64,000 bases of DNA from Trichosphaerium sp. ATCC 40318 (taxonomy: Eukaryota; Discosea; Flabellinia; Trichosidae). Where the stretch lies: NCBI GenBank assembly GCA_038496445.1, contig JALMLS010000420.1, positions 558,001 through 622,000 of the forward strand, given 5' to 3'. Shown one piece after another: positions 11,883-21,740 of the stretch (position 1 is the first letter of the stretch; each line of letters opens with the position of its first letter). The notes beneath the pieces were generated by a model, which did not search any database, had not been told where the DNA came from, and saw only the letters and a program-made list of their open reading frames with translations. The position numbers were made by a program, and so were the translations under genes.

Positions 11883-12055
11883 TGTGTTTTATGTGCTTTT
11901 ACAACTGCACTGGACTTAAATGAACTTTTTTTTTTAATCTTTTTGTTTTATACATGTTTTTTGGCGTATTGACTGTTTCTTTCCGTAGTGTTTGTATTGC
12001 AATCGTGCCACAGCCAAATTGTCATAATTTTCTTTTTTTTTGCTTCTTTTTTACT

Positions 12056-12349
12056 CTAGAAACTTTGTAGGTCTCTCACAAGCTCTTTACGGTCCATTAC
12101 AGTGTCGTGCGTTATTTTTACAGTGTTTAGGTATCGTTGTGCGCAGTCATACAAACAATTTCTGTTTTGAAGCGGAACAGTGCCGTATTCGACAATAGAA
12201 TCAATACCACACGTATTACCGCATAGTCTGGTGAGTTCAACTACTTCTCCATAAATCATCATCTGGTGGCGCAATAACCCCATGCTTTTATGTAATTGCT
12301 GTTGTTCTAAAGGAGACAGGTTTATAAAATTCTTCCCAAAGTCGTTCAT
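12056..12349 (-). CDS. Small Tim-type mitochondrial chaperone (twin CX3C)
   Basis: This is one uninterrupted exon of about 97 codons from MNDFGKNFINLSP. It carries two CX3C motifs, CGNTC and CLYDC, 17 residues apart, flanked by helices and followed by ..QRYLNTV. That is the signature of the Tim8/9/10/13 family, which shuttles hydrophobic proteins through the mitochondrial intermembrane space and is oxidised via Mia40. An in-frame ATG at 12385 would add a hydrophobic leader (MFSFYPVFFTAA). The shorter start is preferred because small Tims lack cleaved presequences. Which paralogue it is cannot be decided; the spacing is slightly long for Tim9/10 and nearer Tim13 or Tim8. Confidence 0.75.
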   Translation of the reverse strand: MNDFGKNFINLSPLEQQQLHKSMGLLRHQMMIYGEVVELTRLCGNTCGIDSIVEYGTVPLQNRNCLYDCAQRYLNTVKITHDTVMDRKELVRDLQSF

Positions 12350-12462
12350 TGCTGCGGTGAAGAAAACAGGATAAAAGGAAAACAAAGTTAAGTTCTGATC
12401 TCGTTATTTTTTTTTCTTGGTTTGCAACCGCTACTATCTTCACGTGGTTTATTTACATGGAA

Positions 12463-14180
12463 TTAAATGACTGAAGCCCTGCAAGAAGGGCACTCTCTCT
12501 TAGTCTTCAGCCAAGTATCAATACAATCAACACGGAAAGAATGGCCACATTGTAAAGTGCGTATTTTTTCACCGTCTTCAAAGTTAGTATGGCAGAAAAT
12601 ACACATTGCATCTTCAGACCCTTCTTCTTTTGAATATGTAGTGATAGGCATCTTTGCTAATTGTTCTGGTGTGAGTCCGGTAGATACATTTCCGATTTGA
12701 TTTCCTAATTCTAGCAATTGCTAGAACAAAAGAAGAAATAAGTTCTTCGCACTGGTACTGTTTCAATCTCACCTCATAATCCATCTCATCAGTATTAGGA
12801 CCTTGGTCTACTCGTCTTCCTCTTCTCATTATATGCATGTCATCTGGTTCAGCCTCAGGTTCAGGTTCAGGTTCTGGTTCTCCCAAAGTAACAACTCCTT
12901 TTTGTTCAGTAGCCAAAGCTGTCAATGCAGCGCGAGGACACAATTCTACTCGATATTAATCACAATGTAACTACCACGTTAACATACTAGCGTCCTGTAG
13001 TGATAAAAAACCATCTTGGCGCTCTGTAAACTCTCTTCTTGGTACAGGTACGAGAAGGGAAAATTCCTTATCTTTAAAAGTCTCCTTTACCCATGCAAAC
13101 ACCTTAAAACTCAGTTAGAAGGATCACAGGTTTTACTAAAAAAGTAGCATACGGTTGACAATGTATCAGTTGATTTGAATGTTTTTCGGAGAGGTCTTCC
13201 TTGCGGCAAGCGAACCTAAGTAATTAATGAGAACTAGCTTTTATTAAAAGCCTCATAAATAATAGGCTCAAAAATAAAACACTAAATAAACCGACGTTCA
13301 CGTGCCTGTAGTGTACAACTATCGTGATTTTTTACAGCTGCAGGTATAATTGTAGGCTTAGGTGCTTGCTTTGGCTCTTCTTTCTTGCCCTCAGCCTTGG
13401 CCTTGTTCTAAAAGAATATTTGTCACAGGTTCGTTGTGGTGTTTTTTTTACTTACCCTTGCGATCCTTGCTTGTCTGTCAGCTTCTACCTGCTTCCGTAC
13501 ACGTTCTTGTTCTGCTATTCTAGCCCGTTTTGCTTTCCTGGCTTCAATGACAGCTTGTTTGCGCTGTTTTTCTTCGGATTGTATTAGTGGGACAAACAAA
13601 CACAAAATTTTCGTACCCCGAAGGTCATTCTTTTCTTTATCCCATTTTGCAGTGCGTGAGGATATCTTTTCTTGACCACGCGTTGTTAATCCGTATTTTA
13701 CAGGGTTTTGTTCTTTTTTATTTACAATTGCCTTCTTTTCTGTCGCTGGGTGCGTTTCTAACCTAAATCAATGCGTCTAAGCAACCACAAAGCGCAGAAA
13801 AAATTCATTGAAACTAATGCCGGTTTAAACCGCAATTCTACGTACCAATCTAACGCGCTGGCTAAATCTTTATTCGCTACGTAGTTTTAGGGGTTGAACA
13901 ATATTAATAAAACAATTCGTAGCATACAAGTCTCAATGAGAGCGTCTGTTGCTCTCTCTCTGGGAAAGCCCATAACAAGTAGTGTGCTATAAGCGTGTAA
14001 GCTATTTACCTAACTTTTCGTTGTGGACGCCGTACTTTAGGATTTTTGGGTCAGGAGCGAAGGGTCTGTCGAAAAGGCTTGGTCCTAACATAAATAGTTA
14101 ACAAGTGTACAACACAACGTCGGCTTTTGGAGTTTACCTGTGTTGCCTCCAATTTTAAACGTAGGCGTGGAGTCGCTCAT
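12463..14180 (-). CDS. UBA-UBX-RING fusion protein (UBXN1-like with C-terminal RING finger)
   Basis: It starts MSDSTPTFKIGGNTG at 14180. A UBA-like segment reads NKDLASALDWLETHPATEKK. A long charged helix (IEARKAKRARIAEQERVRKQ VEADRQARI) is typical of UBXN1-type p97/Cdc48 adaptors. The UBX domain follows (VRLPQGRPLRKTFKSTDTLS, FAWVKETFKDKEFSLLVPVP, LSLQDAKLCPRAALTAL). After an acidic EPEPEPEAEPD linker comes a C-terminal RING: CIFC, LQCGHSF, CIDTWL and CPSC, ending at TAA 12463-12465. In the RING the expected fifth ligand (His in GHxFHxxC) is Arg, codon CGT, so one zinc site looks incomplete. UBX domains bind Cdc48 and RINGs recruit E2 enzymes, so the protein could couple extraction and ubiquitination. 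The joining splice (12955-12998) keeps frame between UBX and RING, supporting one polypeptide. Confidence 0.8.
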
Positions 14181-14328
14181 GCTGGAGTGTTTTTTTTAGC
14201 TTCTCAGGCAATATAAAATAGAGACGCAAATAGGATCAAAAGGTCAAGTACAGTCACAGTACATCACACTCTGTTACATTACAGTTGTTTGTAATTGTTT
14301 TGAATATTAACAATGTATTTCTAAAATC

Positions 14329-14628
14329 ATGGCTGAGGAAAGGAAGCTAAGTCGAGGCCCTGATGTAGCGAAATTCCGTCGAGAGGACTTACACGCTACA
14401 CTATCAAAGCGTGATGCAAGCGCTTATCACCCTTTTCAAGCAGAATCAAAATTTATACAGAGGCTTCGTACTACGGGTAAATTCAACAAGAAGGAGCTAC
14501 CGCCTAGAAGGAAGCCTTTATCAGCATCGCTGTTTCTACCTCCAACAAGTCCTCAAAAAGTAGTGGTGACGGTATCAAAACGCCGTGCGCCATCAAAGGC
14601 GCTACGTACTACCTCTATACGTTTGTGA
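14329..14628 (+). CDS. Small basic hypothetical protein
   Basis: This is an intronless ORF of 99 codons starting MAEERKLSRGPDVAKFRRED and ending LRTTSIRL. It is rich in Lys, Arg, Ser and Pro, has no signal peptide or membrane segment, and has no domain I recognise. It begins about 150 bp from the divergent UBA-UBX-RING start, so it likely shares that promoter. A clean ATG and nearby coding-like composition support it being real, but its function is unknown. Confidence 0.5.
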   Translation: MAEERKLSRGPDVAKFRREDLHATLSKRDASAYHPFQAESKFIQRLRTTGKFNKKELPPRRKPLSASLFLPPTSPQKVVVTVSKRRAPSKALRTTSIRL

Positions 14629-15111
14629 ATTTTTCTTATCTCAATAAGCGTCTTTACCCAAAAAGAATGGATTGCGCCCTTCCCGTGCGATGACTGTGGT
14701 AGCAAGTAGCGTAACATTACGATCACCACCAAAAAACAGCATTATGTACCAGGTTAAAAAGACGCTTCGGGTACGTTATGATGCGACAAAGCGTCATTTT
14801 CCTCACGTTTGAGATTTTTTTTTTTTTGTAAACCATTTGGAGGATAGCAAATTTACGTTTTTTGCTTTTTCGTAAATTGCTTCTTTCTTTTTTTGTTTAT
14901 AAGCAATAAAACGTATTTTTAGCTCGTATACTTCTACCCTACATGTACCTACAAGTGTCTAACACTTTTTTTAAGAGGAGAAATTCATCACCACTCGTAC
15001 ATACATGGGACTATAATAACATTGATGTTACTCATGATTTTATTCTCCCTGGTACATTTATTCTAGATTTTAACGTTTTACTCTAACAAAAGTTTTTAAG
15101 ATGGGCGTACA
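14629..15111. other. Intergenic stretch
   Basis: AT-rich sequence between the small basic ORF and the RasGEF gene, with several poly-T runs. I see no gene, RNA gene or repeat. An upstream non-coding or unrecognised first exon of the RasGEF gene could lie here. Confidence 0.4.
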
Positions 15112-18100
15112 ATGTATGAAACGCTATGTAAAGTGTGGGAAGAAAAAAGGCGTAATGAGCGCACTAAGAGACAGACTATAAATTATAGAGAATCTAGGCG
15201 TAATATCAAGGTGTGTGGAGATTGTAATAGTGTTTTTTTTTTCAATTTTACACCTTAGATCTTTTTTTTTGTTGGTCTCCATTTTACGACCAAGACGTCA
15301 TTTCTATTCAGTTTTATCGCTTGTTTTTCCCTTTTAGCAACGTCTAAGGTACTTACGTCATTTAGTTACTTGAAGAAGAAATCAGAGCTGACGAAGATAA
15401 AATAAAAGGTGATGATGAAGATAAAGTAGAAGAAGGGTAAGATATTATAATATTACAAAAACTAGCGCACTTACGAAAAATCCCGAAAGGTGTGTAAAAC
15501 CGGCAAGCCAGGACCCAATCTTTGATGAAAATGAAGATGGCACACTAGTTATTGTTGGTGGCTCTAAACAAAAACTGATCGAAGCTTTAGCGAGCCCAAA
15601 AAACGCTGGTACGTTTTTTTTATTTATGTTTACACATTTCCTTTTAAAGTTTATTTTATCATTCAATGAATTGATTCACGAGTTCTCACTTACAACGACT
15701 CAATAGATTTTAATTACGTGGAAATGTTTTTATACTCAAGAGAGCATTGGTTCGTGTTATGTGTTTTGGCCTGGATATCAGACAAATCCGATAATTTTGT
15801 TTCTTTATTGGAATATTAACACTTTGTTTTAGGCTTTCTAATTGTGATCTATTTGAGACTTTGTGTGAAATCTATTGGAAGCCTTCTATTGTCATTAACG
15901 TTACGTCTAATTTACATACTATTCTACTCCAAAAGCGGTGCGTAACGAGATTAAAACATTGTAATAATTGGAAATAGCATTGTGAACGTTTTGCGTCTTT
16001 GGATTGAAAAGTGTTATATCGTGTTCATGAAGGATGGAGGCTTGGCTAAAGCTTTCTACCAATTTGTTCAAAAGATTAAGAGACAATCATCAACAGGAGA
16101 GAAACTTGCTGAGCAATTAACACAGACTTTGGACATGGCTGGAAACAAGTACAACAGTGGTACAACAAGTAGCATGTTTTCTCATATTTTCATTTTGTTG
16201 CTATCCTACAAGGCTTGACACGCTGGTGTCATTTTTTTCGTCGCGTGTCAAGTCAGTAGTCTCTATGTATTATATTATGTATTTATTCGCCATAAAAGGT
16301 GCATCTTCTCCACTAGGCGCTTTATCAAGGTCAACATCGGAAAAGTGTAAGCCAATCTTCTTAACTTTGATTAAGCTTTTATCCTTTTGTTGAGGATTTC
16401 AAAGCTTATTATCTAATCCACATATATATATACCTTATGTACCTATTTAGCTATGCTATCAACAAGTTCGGAAAAAATACCCAAGTGTAAGACAAACGGG
16501 CACTTTTTTCAACGCCAACGCACCAAAAATTTTTGTTTTCTCACAACTGAACAACTCATGGCAGTGTTATTTGTGGTTTCCATGGTTTTTTATATTGAAG
16601 AACGCTCATTTATTCATAGCGCAATCATGGAAGCCAAAGAAACGTATTAAGAAGAAACACAAAGATCCAGCAAAGATTCAGTTTATTGACATGGATCCAG
16701 TTTATGTAAGTCTCCGATCTTAGTATTACTCTCTATGGTTGTCATCTAACTTTTTTTATAGCTTGCAAAGCAAATGGCAATTTATGGTACGACCTTAAGA
16801 CAACAAACTACGATCGAGCAGTTCAACCAAGCTTGACTGAGAACAGATCTTTTTTTCCTCTTAGAACTTGACTTAAACAATCTAGATTTTAAGGCAATGT
16901 GCGATATTCAACCAGGTGAATTACTACGATGTAGTTGGGAAGATGCTGGTAAAGCACCAAATGCACACGCTGTGTGGATTAAAAATGACCAGGTAGAAAT
17001 AGATAGCAATTGAGCTTTTATTATTCCAAAAAACCAAACCTAATGCTGAATGTGTTTATTAGATTTCTCTTTGGGTCGCCTCTGAAATAGTTTCTACACC
17101 TAATGTAAAGAACCGTGTGGTAGTATTAAGTAACTTTATAACACTATGCTTCGTAAGTAACACCTATAAATCACTCAATAAAACTAACAAAAAAACCTCA
17201 GAAACTTCTTGAGTACAATGATTACCAAGGATTTATGAATATATACCTTGGTCTTAAAAAACATCAAGTACAATTACTAAAGCAAACATGGAATGCCCTT
17301 AGTGATAAACAAACCCGACAATGGACACAACGTGAGAAAGAAATGGCACAAGTAGATTTTACAGATTTTTTCGGAAAAGCAACGTTAGCTGAGTCTCCAA
17401 AAGTCTTGCCTTCAGGTACGAACTAATGAAAAAACAAATCTCGATTTATCTTAACGCTTTTCGTGTAGTATTATTCTTTCGTTACCTTCATATGATTGAG
17501 AAGGAGGATGATGATTTTCTTAAGGCTGATGGGGCTACTGGTCGTCCAGGAAACTTCATAAACTTTGATAAGTTAAGAGCTCTTGGTACTATCATAAAAG
17601 CTGTCCGTGAGATGCAACTAGATGCGCCATACAGTTTTGTTGAGAACCCAGTTATTCAAGAATACTTTTCGAGACACCTACATGCTTACACTGATACATA
17701 CTTGACTTCTCTTGCACGCAAAGCGGAAGATCTACACCAGATTACAAAGAAGGGAAAATCTAAAGGAAGAAAACATCAACAAGATGTTGCAACACAAACT
17801 TCAGCATCACAATCTATTGAGTCTGTACCAGCGTACGCCTTTATTCTATATTTATTTCGATAGCCTCTAATTGAATTCTTTGTTAGTGAAGCTGTTGATA
17901 TGGAAGACCTACAACAGCAAATATTCACAGAGCTTGGTGGAAAGTGGCAAAGACCTCTTGACAAGTTATCTATTCCTCAGGATTTACCTCGTTTCTGTAA
18001 AAAAATGGAAATAAGATCATGCACACAAGAGTTATTGATGAGCGCTCGTCAAAGAAGTTCTGCTGTAAGAGCTATACGTAAGCTACTTCTAGTTCTTGCA

Positions 18101-19691
18101 ACGTGCGTCTAAAACGAAATACACGTGATTAATCTTTATTTCTTATTTGTTTTTTCTTGCTTAGGCAGTTGGAAGTTAAACCAGAGTTCCTCGGCATCAA
18201 AGAGAAGTTCTATACAATATTTCCGAAAGAGGATCACGGAAAGGATTTAGTTAAAGCTGGAGATCGTCTTATAAAGGATATCATTGGCGCTGATAGTAGG
18301 CTGACTGCATTATTAAAAGTTTGTTGTAGTCAGGTACGCAAAATGCTTTGTCAAATTTTCATTGACTGCAATTCATCTACCCTTCTTCGCCTTTTGGTTA
18401 CTTTGGTTATTCACTTAGTATTTTGGCTAAACTTTTGTTAGGGTATTGTTTCTCCTGCTTGGGTTCGTTTGAAGTTATTTATTCTACCTGGTAAGTTAAA
18501 ATAGTCCGTTGTAGTTTTATTTTGTTTTGTTTTCAAAAGAGTCACCTTCTCTTAAGAGGAGTGTTACTTATTTCATAATCGTAGGGTACCAGTTTAAGGA
18601 TGTCAAAAATGGATGGGCAATCTTTATAATTTTTTACCAAGACAAGATTGTAGTTGTTCACAAGGTGAGTGTTTTCTGCTTTTTTTCTTATTTCTTCCGT
18701 CCGTACGGAAAAGTTTTGTAACATCACGTGATTTTTCGTTTAATCGTTTTTTTTCAAATAGAAAAAGGAACAATCTGCAGAGCAATCGTTTGGAGAATGC
18801 GAATTTGAGTTTACCTGGGAATTACGGATGGAGTTCGATAAAACGCTCACAAAATTTTTAACTTCGCGATTGTATATTTCTGCTTTGAATACAAACAAAG
18901 ATGTCATGTTACCTGAACGACAAGTAGAACTAAGATCTATTATGAATAACTGGAAAGGTAAACATGAGCTCATTTTTATTCTGGGATATCACGGCTTGAG
19001 TAAAGCGCAAGCAATTTGGGTTGAAAAAATCTTTTGTACACAAATTTACACACATTTGGATTTGTTTTGTGAAAAAATGAAGTCTTTGTACATCTGACGT
19101 GGTTGTTAAGGTCAAAGTATCTCAAAGATTATCATCAAGGAGAAAAAGCTACTCAAGGTGCGTGTTATACATTGTATGAGTAAATTTCTTGGATTAAAAA
19201 AGCTAGGATGCTGGTGTGGAATCTGGCTCTGCGTCAGGTAGTTCTCACAGTACGTCACTTACTGCTTCATGTGGATTTATTCCTAATATTTGTCGCCTAG
19301 GTAAGCCTAAAATAAAAGACCGTGGTGTTGGTAGACATAGTCCAAGGCGAGCATCAAGAGAAGACAAGTAAGTCATAAATACTACAACTTATTTCCTATT
19401 TTTTTTTCTCAATGAAAATTATCGTATGCTGGTGCCTCTCTCACCAGCATACTAGCATAATTACATATTATATATATATATTTATAATTATAAATGATTA
19501 AGATATTGTAAAGATATGTACCTGCTAGTATGCCGGTTTGTTTGAAGGCTAATTTTTTTTTTCAAAAAAGGGATGATGCTAATACTCGACGAAGACTTAG
19601 CCGTACACACAGACAGCATGAGATTCAAGCACCATTGAGTCCAAGATCAAAACGTAAAATGCGTCAAACGAACATGGCTTTTAGTTTGTAA
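15112..19691 (+). CDS. Ras guanine-nucleotide exchange factor (RasGEF_N + CDC25 catalytic domain)
   Basis: A first exon, MYETLCKVWEEKRRNER, is followed by an acidic linker. The RasGEF N-terminal module comes next: ENEDGTLVIVGGSKQKLIEAL, DFNYVEMFLYSREHW, and IVNVLRLWIEKCYIVFMKDG. The CDC25-type catalytic domain spans about 16750-17700: LAKQMAIYELDLNNLDF, WIKNDQISLWVASEIV, NRVVVLSNFI, LLEYNDYQGFMNIYLGL, and LDAPYSFVENPVIQEYF. It would load GTP on Ras-family GTPases at membranes. Downstream is an unassigned region (YQFKDVKNGWAIFIIFYQDK, then FEFTWELRMEFD) and a basic Ser/Arg-rich tail ending KRKMRQTNMAFSL at TAA 19689-19691. About fifteen introns are present, and exons between 15650 and 15950 are not fully resolved. 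The start codon is a best guess; upstream exons are possible. Confidence 0.82.
19424..19452. repeat. Perfect 11-bp hairpin in the last RasGEF intron
   Basis: Arms GTATGCTGGTG and CACCAGCATAC pair perfectly around a 7-base loop (CCTCTCT). It lies in the long AT-rich intron before the final RasGEF exon, next to a TATATATA tract. A partial copy of one arm (CTAGTATGCCGG) recurs about 75 bp downstream. Confidence 0.8.
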
Positions 19692-21007
19692 AACAGAAAG
19701 AAAAGAAACACTCAAAAAACTTGAAAAAAAAAAAGGAAAAAAAGAATAGATTGCGTTGTATTTTACGTCTTTGTTTATTTGTTTGGGTCAATAATATCTT
19801 GTCATTTTGAAGATATACTAGCTGCTTTTGTAGTGCAAATACTGGACACCTGATCCAAACGTTGTAAATTAAACCATACTTTTCTATTTCAGACTTTTTT
19901 TATTTGTCTTCACACTAAGCTCGTTTACACCTCAGTCTGAATACAATAAAGGCAATCAGTGTATTTAAAGACCGCCATCGCTAATACTATAAAACCGACG
20001 AAGTTGGAGTTTACGTATGTACGTTGAAAGTTCTCATGCAATTTCATAAAGCTGAGGCTATTTTTGAGCGGCACAAACTCTTGAACTGCTTACAATCATG
20101 TGATCGTAAACCAAAATAAGTTCTATCACGTTCACGTTTTTCAAAGCGTGATAAAATTAAAACGGATCCTCGCTAGCCTGTGATGAAGCCAGGTTTTATT
20201 TCAAAGTAACTTCACCCAGCTTCTCAACATAAGAACAGAATAACTGCACGACAGTTCTACGCTGATAAGTACTATGTTTTTATTGCTCACGTGTTTGTGC
20301 ACATTTGTGACACTTATGGCATAGGTTTTTGTAAACTATATCTACAATAGACTAAGGGAGTTCTGAGAGCTAGTGCTATTAAAGGTGAAATACAGAGGGC
20401 TTTAGTAAAATTATCACGAATAGTCTCCAAAGTCTTGTGCTAGCGCTTCTAGCGCTAGAGATAAGCAGAAGTTTCACCGGCGTATTGTTATAGTACGGTG
20501 TCATTCGCCACAAATAGTTTTTATGGCGCTTCGCTAGCAACAAAACAGTCACGCAAGTGAACACGCAGTAGTCAGATTCAAGTGAACATACAGCAATAAA
20601 ACTGATACCAGCCATTTACAATAGCACTGCCATTGATATGAAATAAACTTCCATTACCCAACACTTCTCGCTAGCGATAATAGGTATAACGCCATACATG
20701 AGTAGTTTTATAGTACAGAACTGTATCACGTGATTGTAAAGAGTATTTTAAAAGTGTGGGTAAAAAGGTACACAAGAGAGTTTTCTGATGTGCGTACAAA
20801 TTGTTACTACGACATTTCTTTTTGCGGTATTTCTCCTTACATAGGTACAACACGTGTTACACTAAGTACAGAATAAAAACTGCAGGACAAAAAAATGAAC
20901 CGAGACCTTTAAGAAAAAACTCGCGGTTCACACTTTAAGTATCTTGTGTGTACTATCTTTACTAGCATAAATCGGCTAAACACATACAAGCAACAACAGA
21001 TAAAAAA
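19692..21007. other. Intergenic stretch and promoter region of the CBM6-glycosidase gene
   Basis: About 1.3 kb without a supported gene. The part from about 20030 onward is a diverged copy of 34910-35554. It holds the inverted repeat CTAGCGC-TTCTA-GCGCTAG near 20440, a TCACGTGA palindrome at 20726 and a GTGTTACAC element near 20853. All of these have counterparts upstream of the second CBM6 gene. Confidence 0.6.
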
Positions 21008-21740
21008 ATGAAGCTATTGATACTTGTGGTCGCACTGCTGACCTCACAAGTACGTAATTCTCCGTACTGTACAAGACTTAAAGCTGACTCACGTCGCAAA
21101 AGGTCTTATCGCAGAACGCTCCTGGTAAGACTGAAGCTGAAAGATTCACTGGGTTTAGAGATACAACATCTGGAAACTCAGGTACTTTACAAAGTCAAAA
21201 AGCATTTTGCTATTGTCCTAGACCGCCGAAAAAGTAGTATTTTGTTGTGAAAAATGGATCACAAAAACCAACTAGCGCTTGTTATTTTTAATATCGCTTA
21301 ACACTACGATAGGCGGCCAATCTTGTGGGGCTACTCAAAGTGGAACGAATCTAGTAGATTTACAATTGACGTCCGATAGCGGTGGTGGTTGTAATGTTGG
21401 TTGGATAGCAGCTACTGAGTACCTTGAGTACCGCATAAACTTTGCTCGCACAGATAGCTACACAATAAGAGCACGTGTTGCTTCAGCGCCATCTGGTACA
21501 AAAAACATTCAAGTGCGCGTCAATGGTGCCTTGAAGGGTACCATATCTGTAGGAAGCACTGGAGGTACGTCTAAAGACAGAGCAGCAACTAAGAAGAAAC
21601 TAAACTTTAAAACAGGTTGGCAATCATGGCAAACTAGGTCTATCAACATCGGTCAAGTCACAGCTGGAACAAAAACTATTCGCTTAACCTTTCAACAAAG
21701 CAATCTTAACCTCAACTGGATACAATTTGACTACACTGGT
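20030..21740. repeat. Segmental duplication, copy 1 (promoter, signal peptide and CBM6 exons)
   Basis: This matches about 34910-36300 in the same orientation. Similarity is strongest from about 20840 (CCTTACATAGGTA, CTGCAGGACAAAA, CTATCTTTACTAGCA) through the signal-peptide exon and CBM6 exons, and ends in the CBM6 C-terminus at NLNWIQFD. Upstream similarity is patchier but keeps the same order of motifs. Confidence 0.75.
20726..20733. promoter_or_regulatory. TCACGTGA palindrome upstream of CBM6 gene copy 1
   Basis: A perfect 8-bp palindrome containing the E-box core CACGTG, about 280 bp before the start codon. The same ATCACGTGATTGTA context is kept at 35320-35327 upstream of CBM6 copy 2, despite divergence around it, so it is a good candidate bHLH-type transcription factor site. 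That role is inferred, not shown. Confidence 0.45.

Noticed and set aside
12467-12700. Plus-strand ORF opposite the RING exon
   Set aside because: The minus strand encodes a recognisable RING; the plus frame has no motif.
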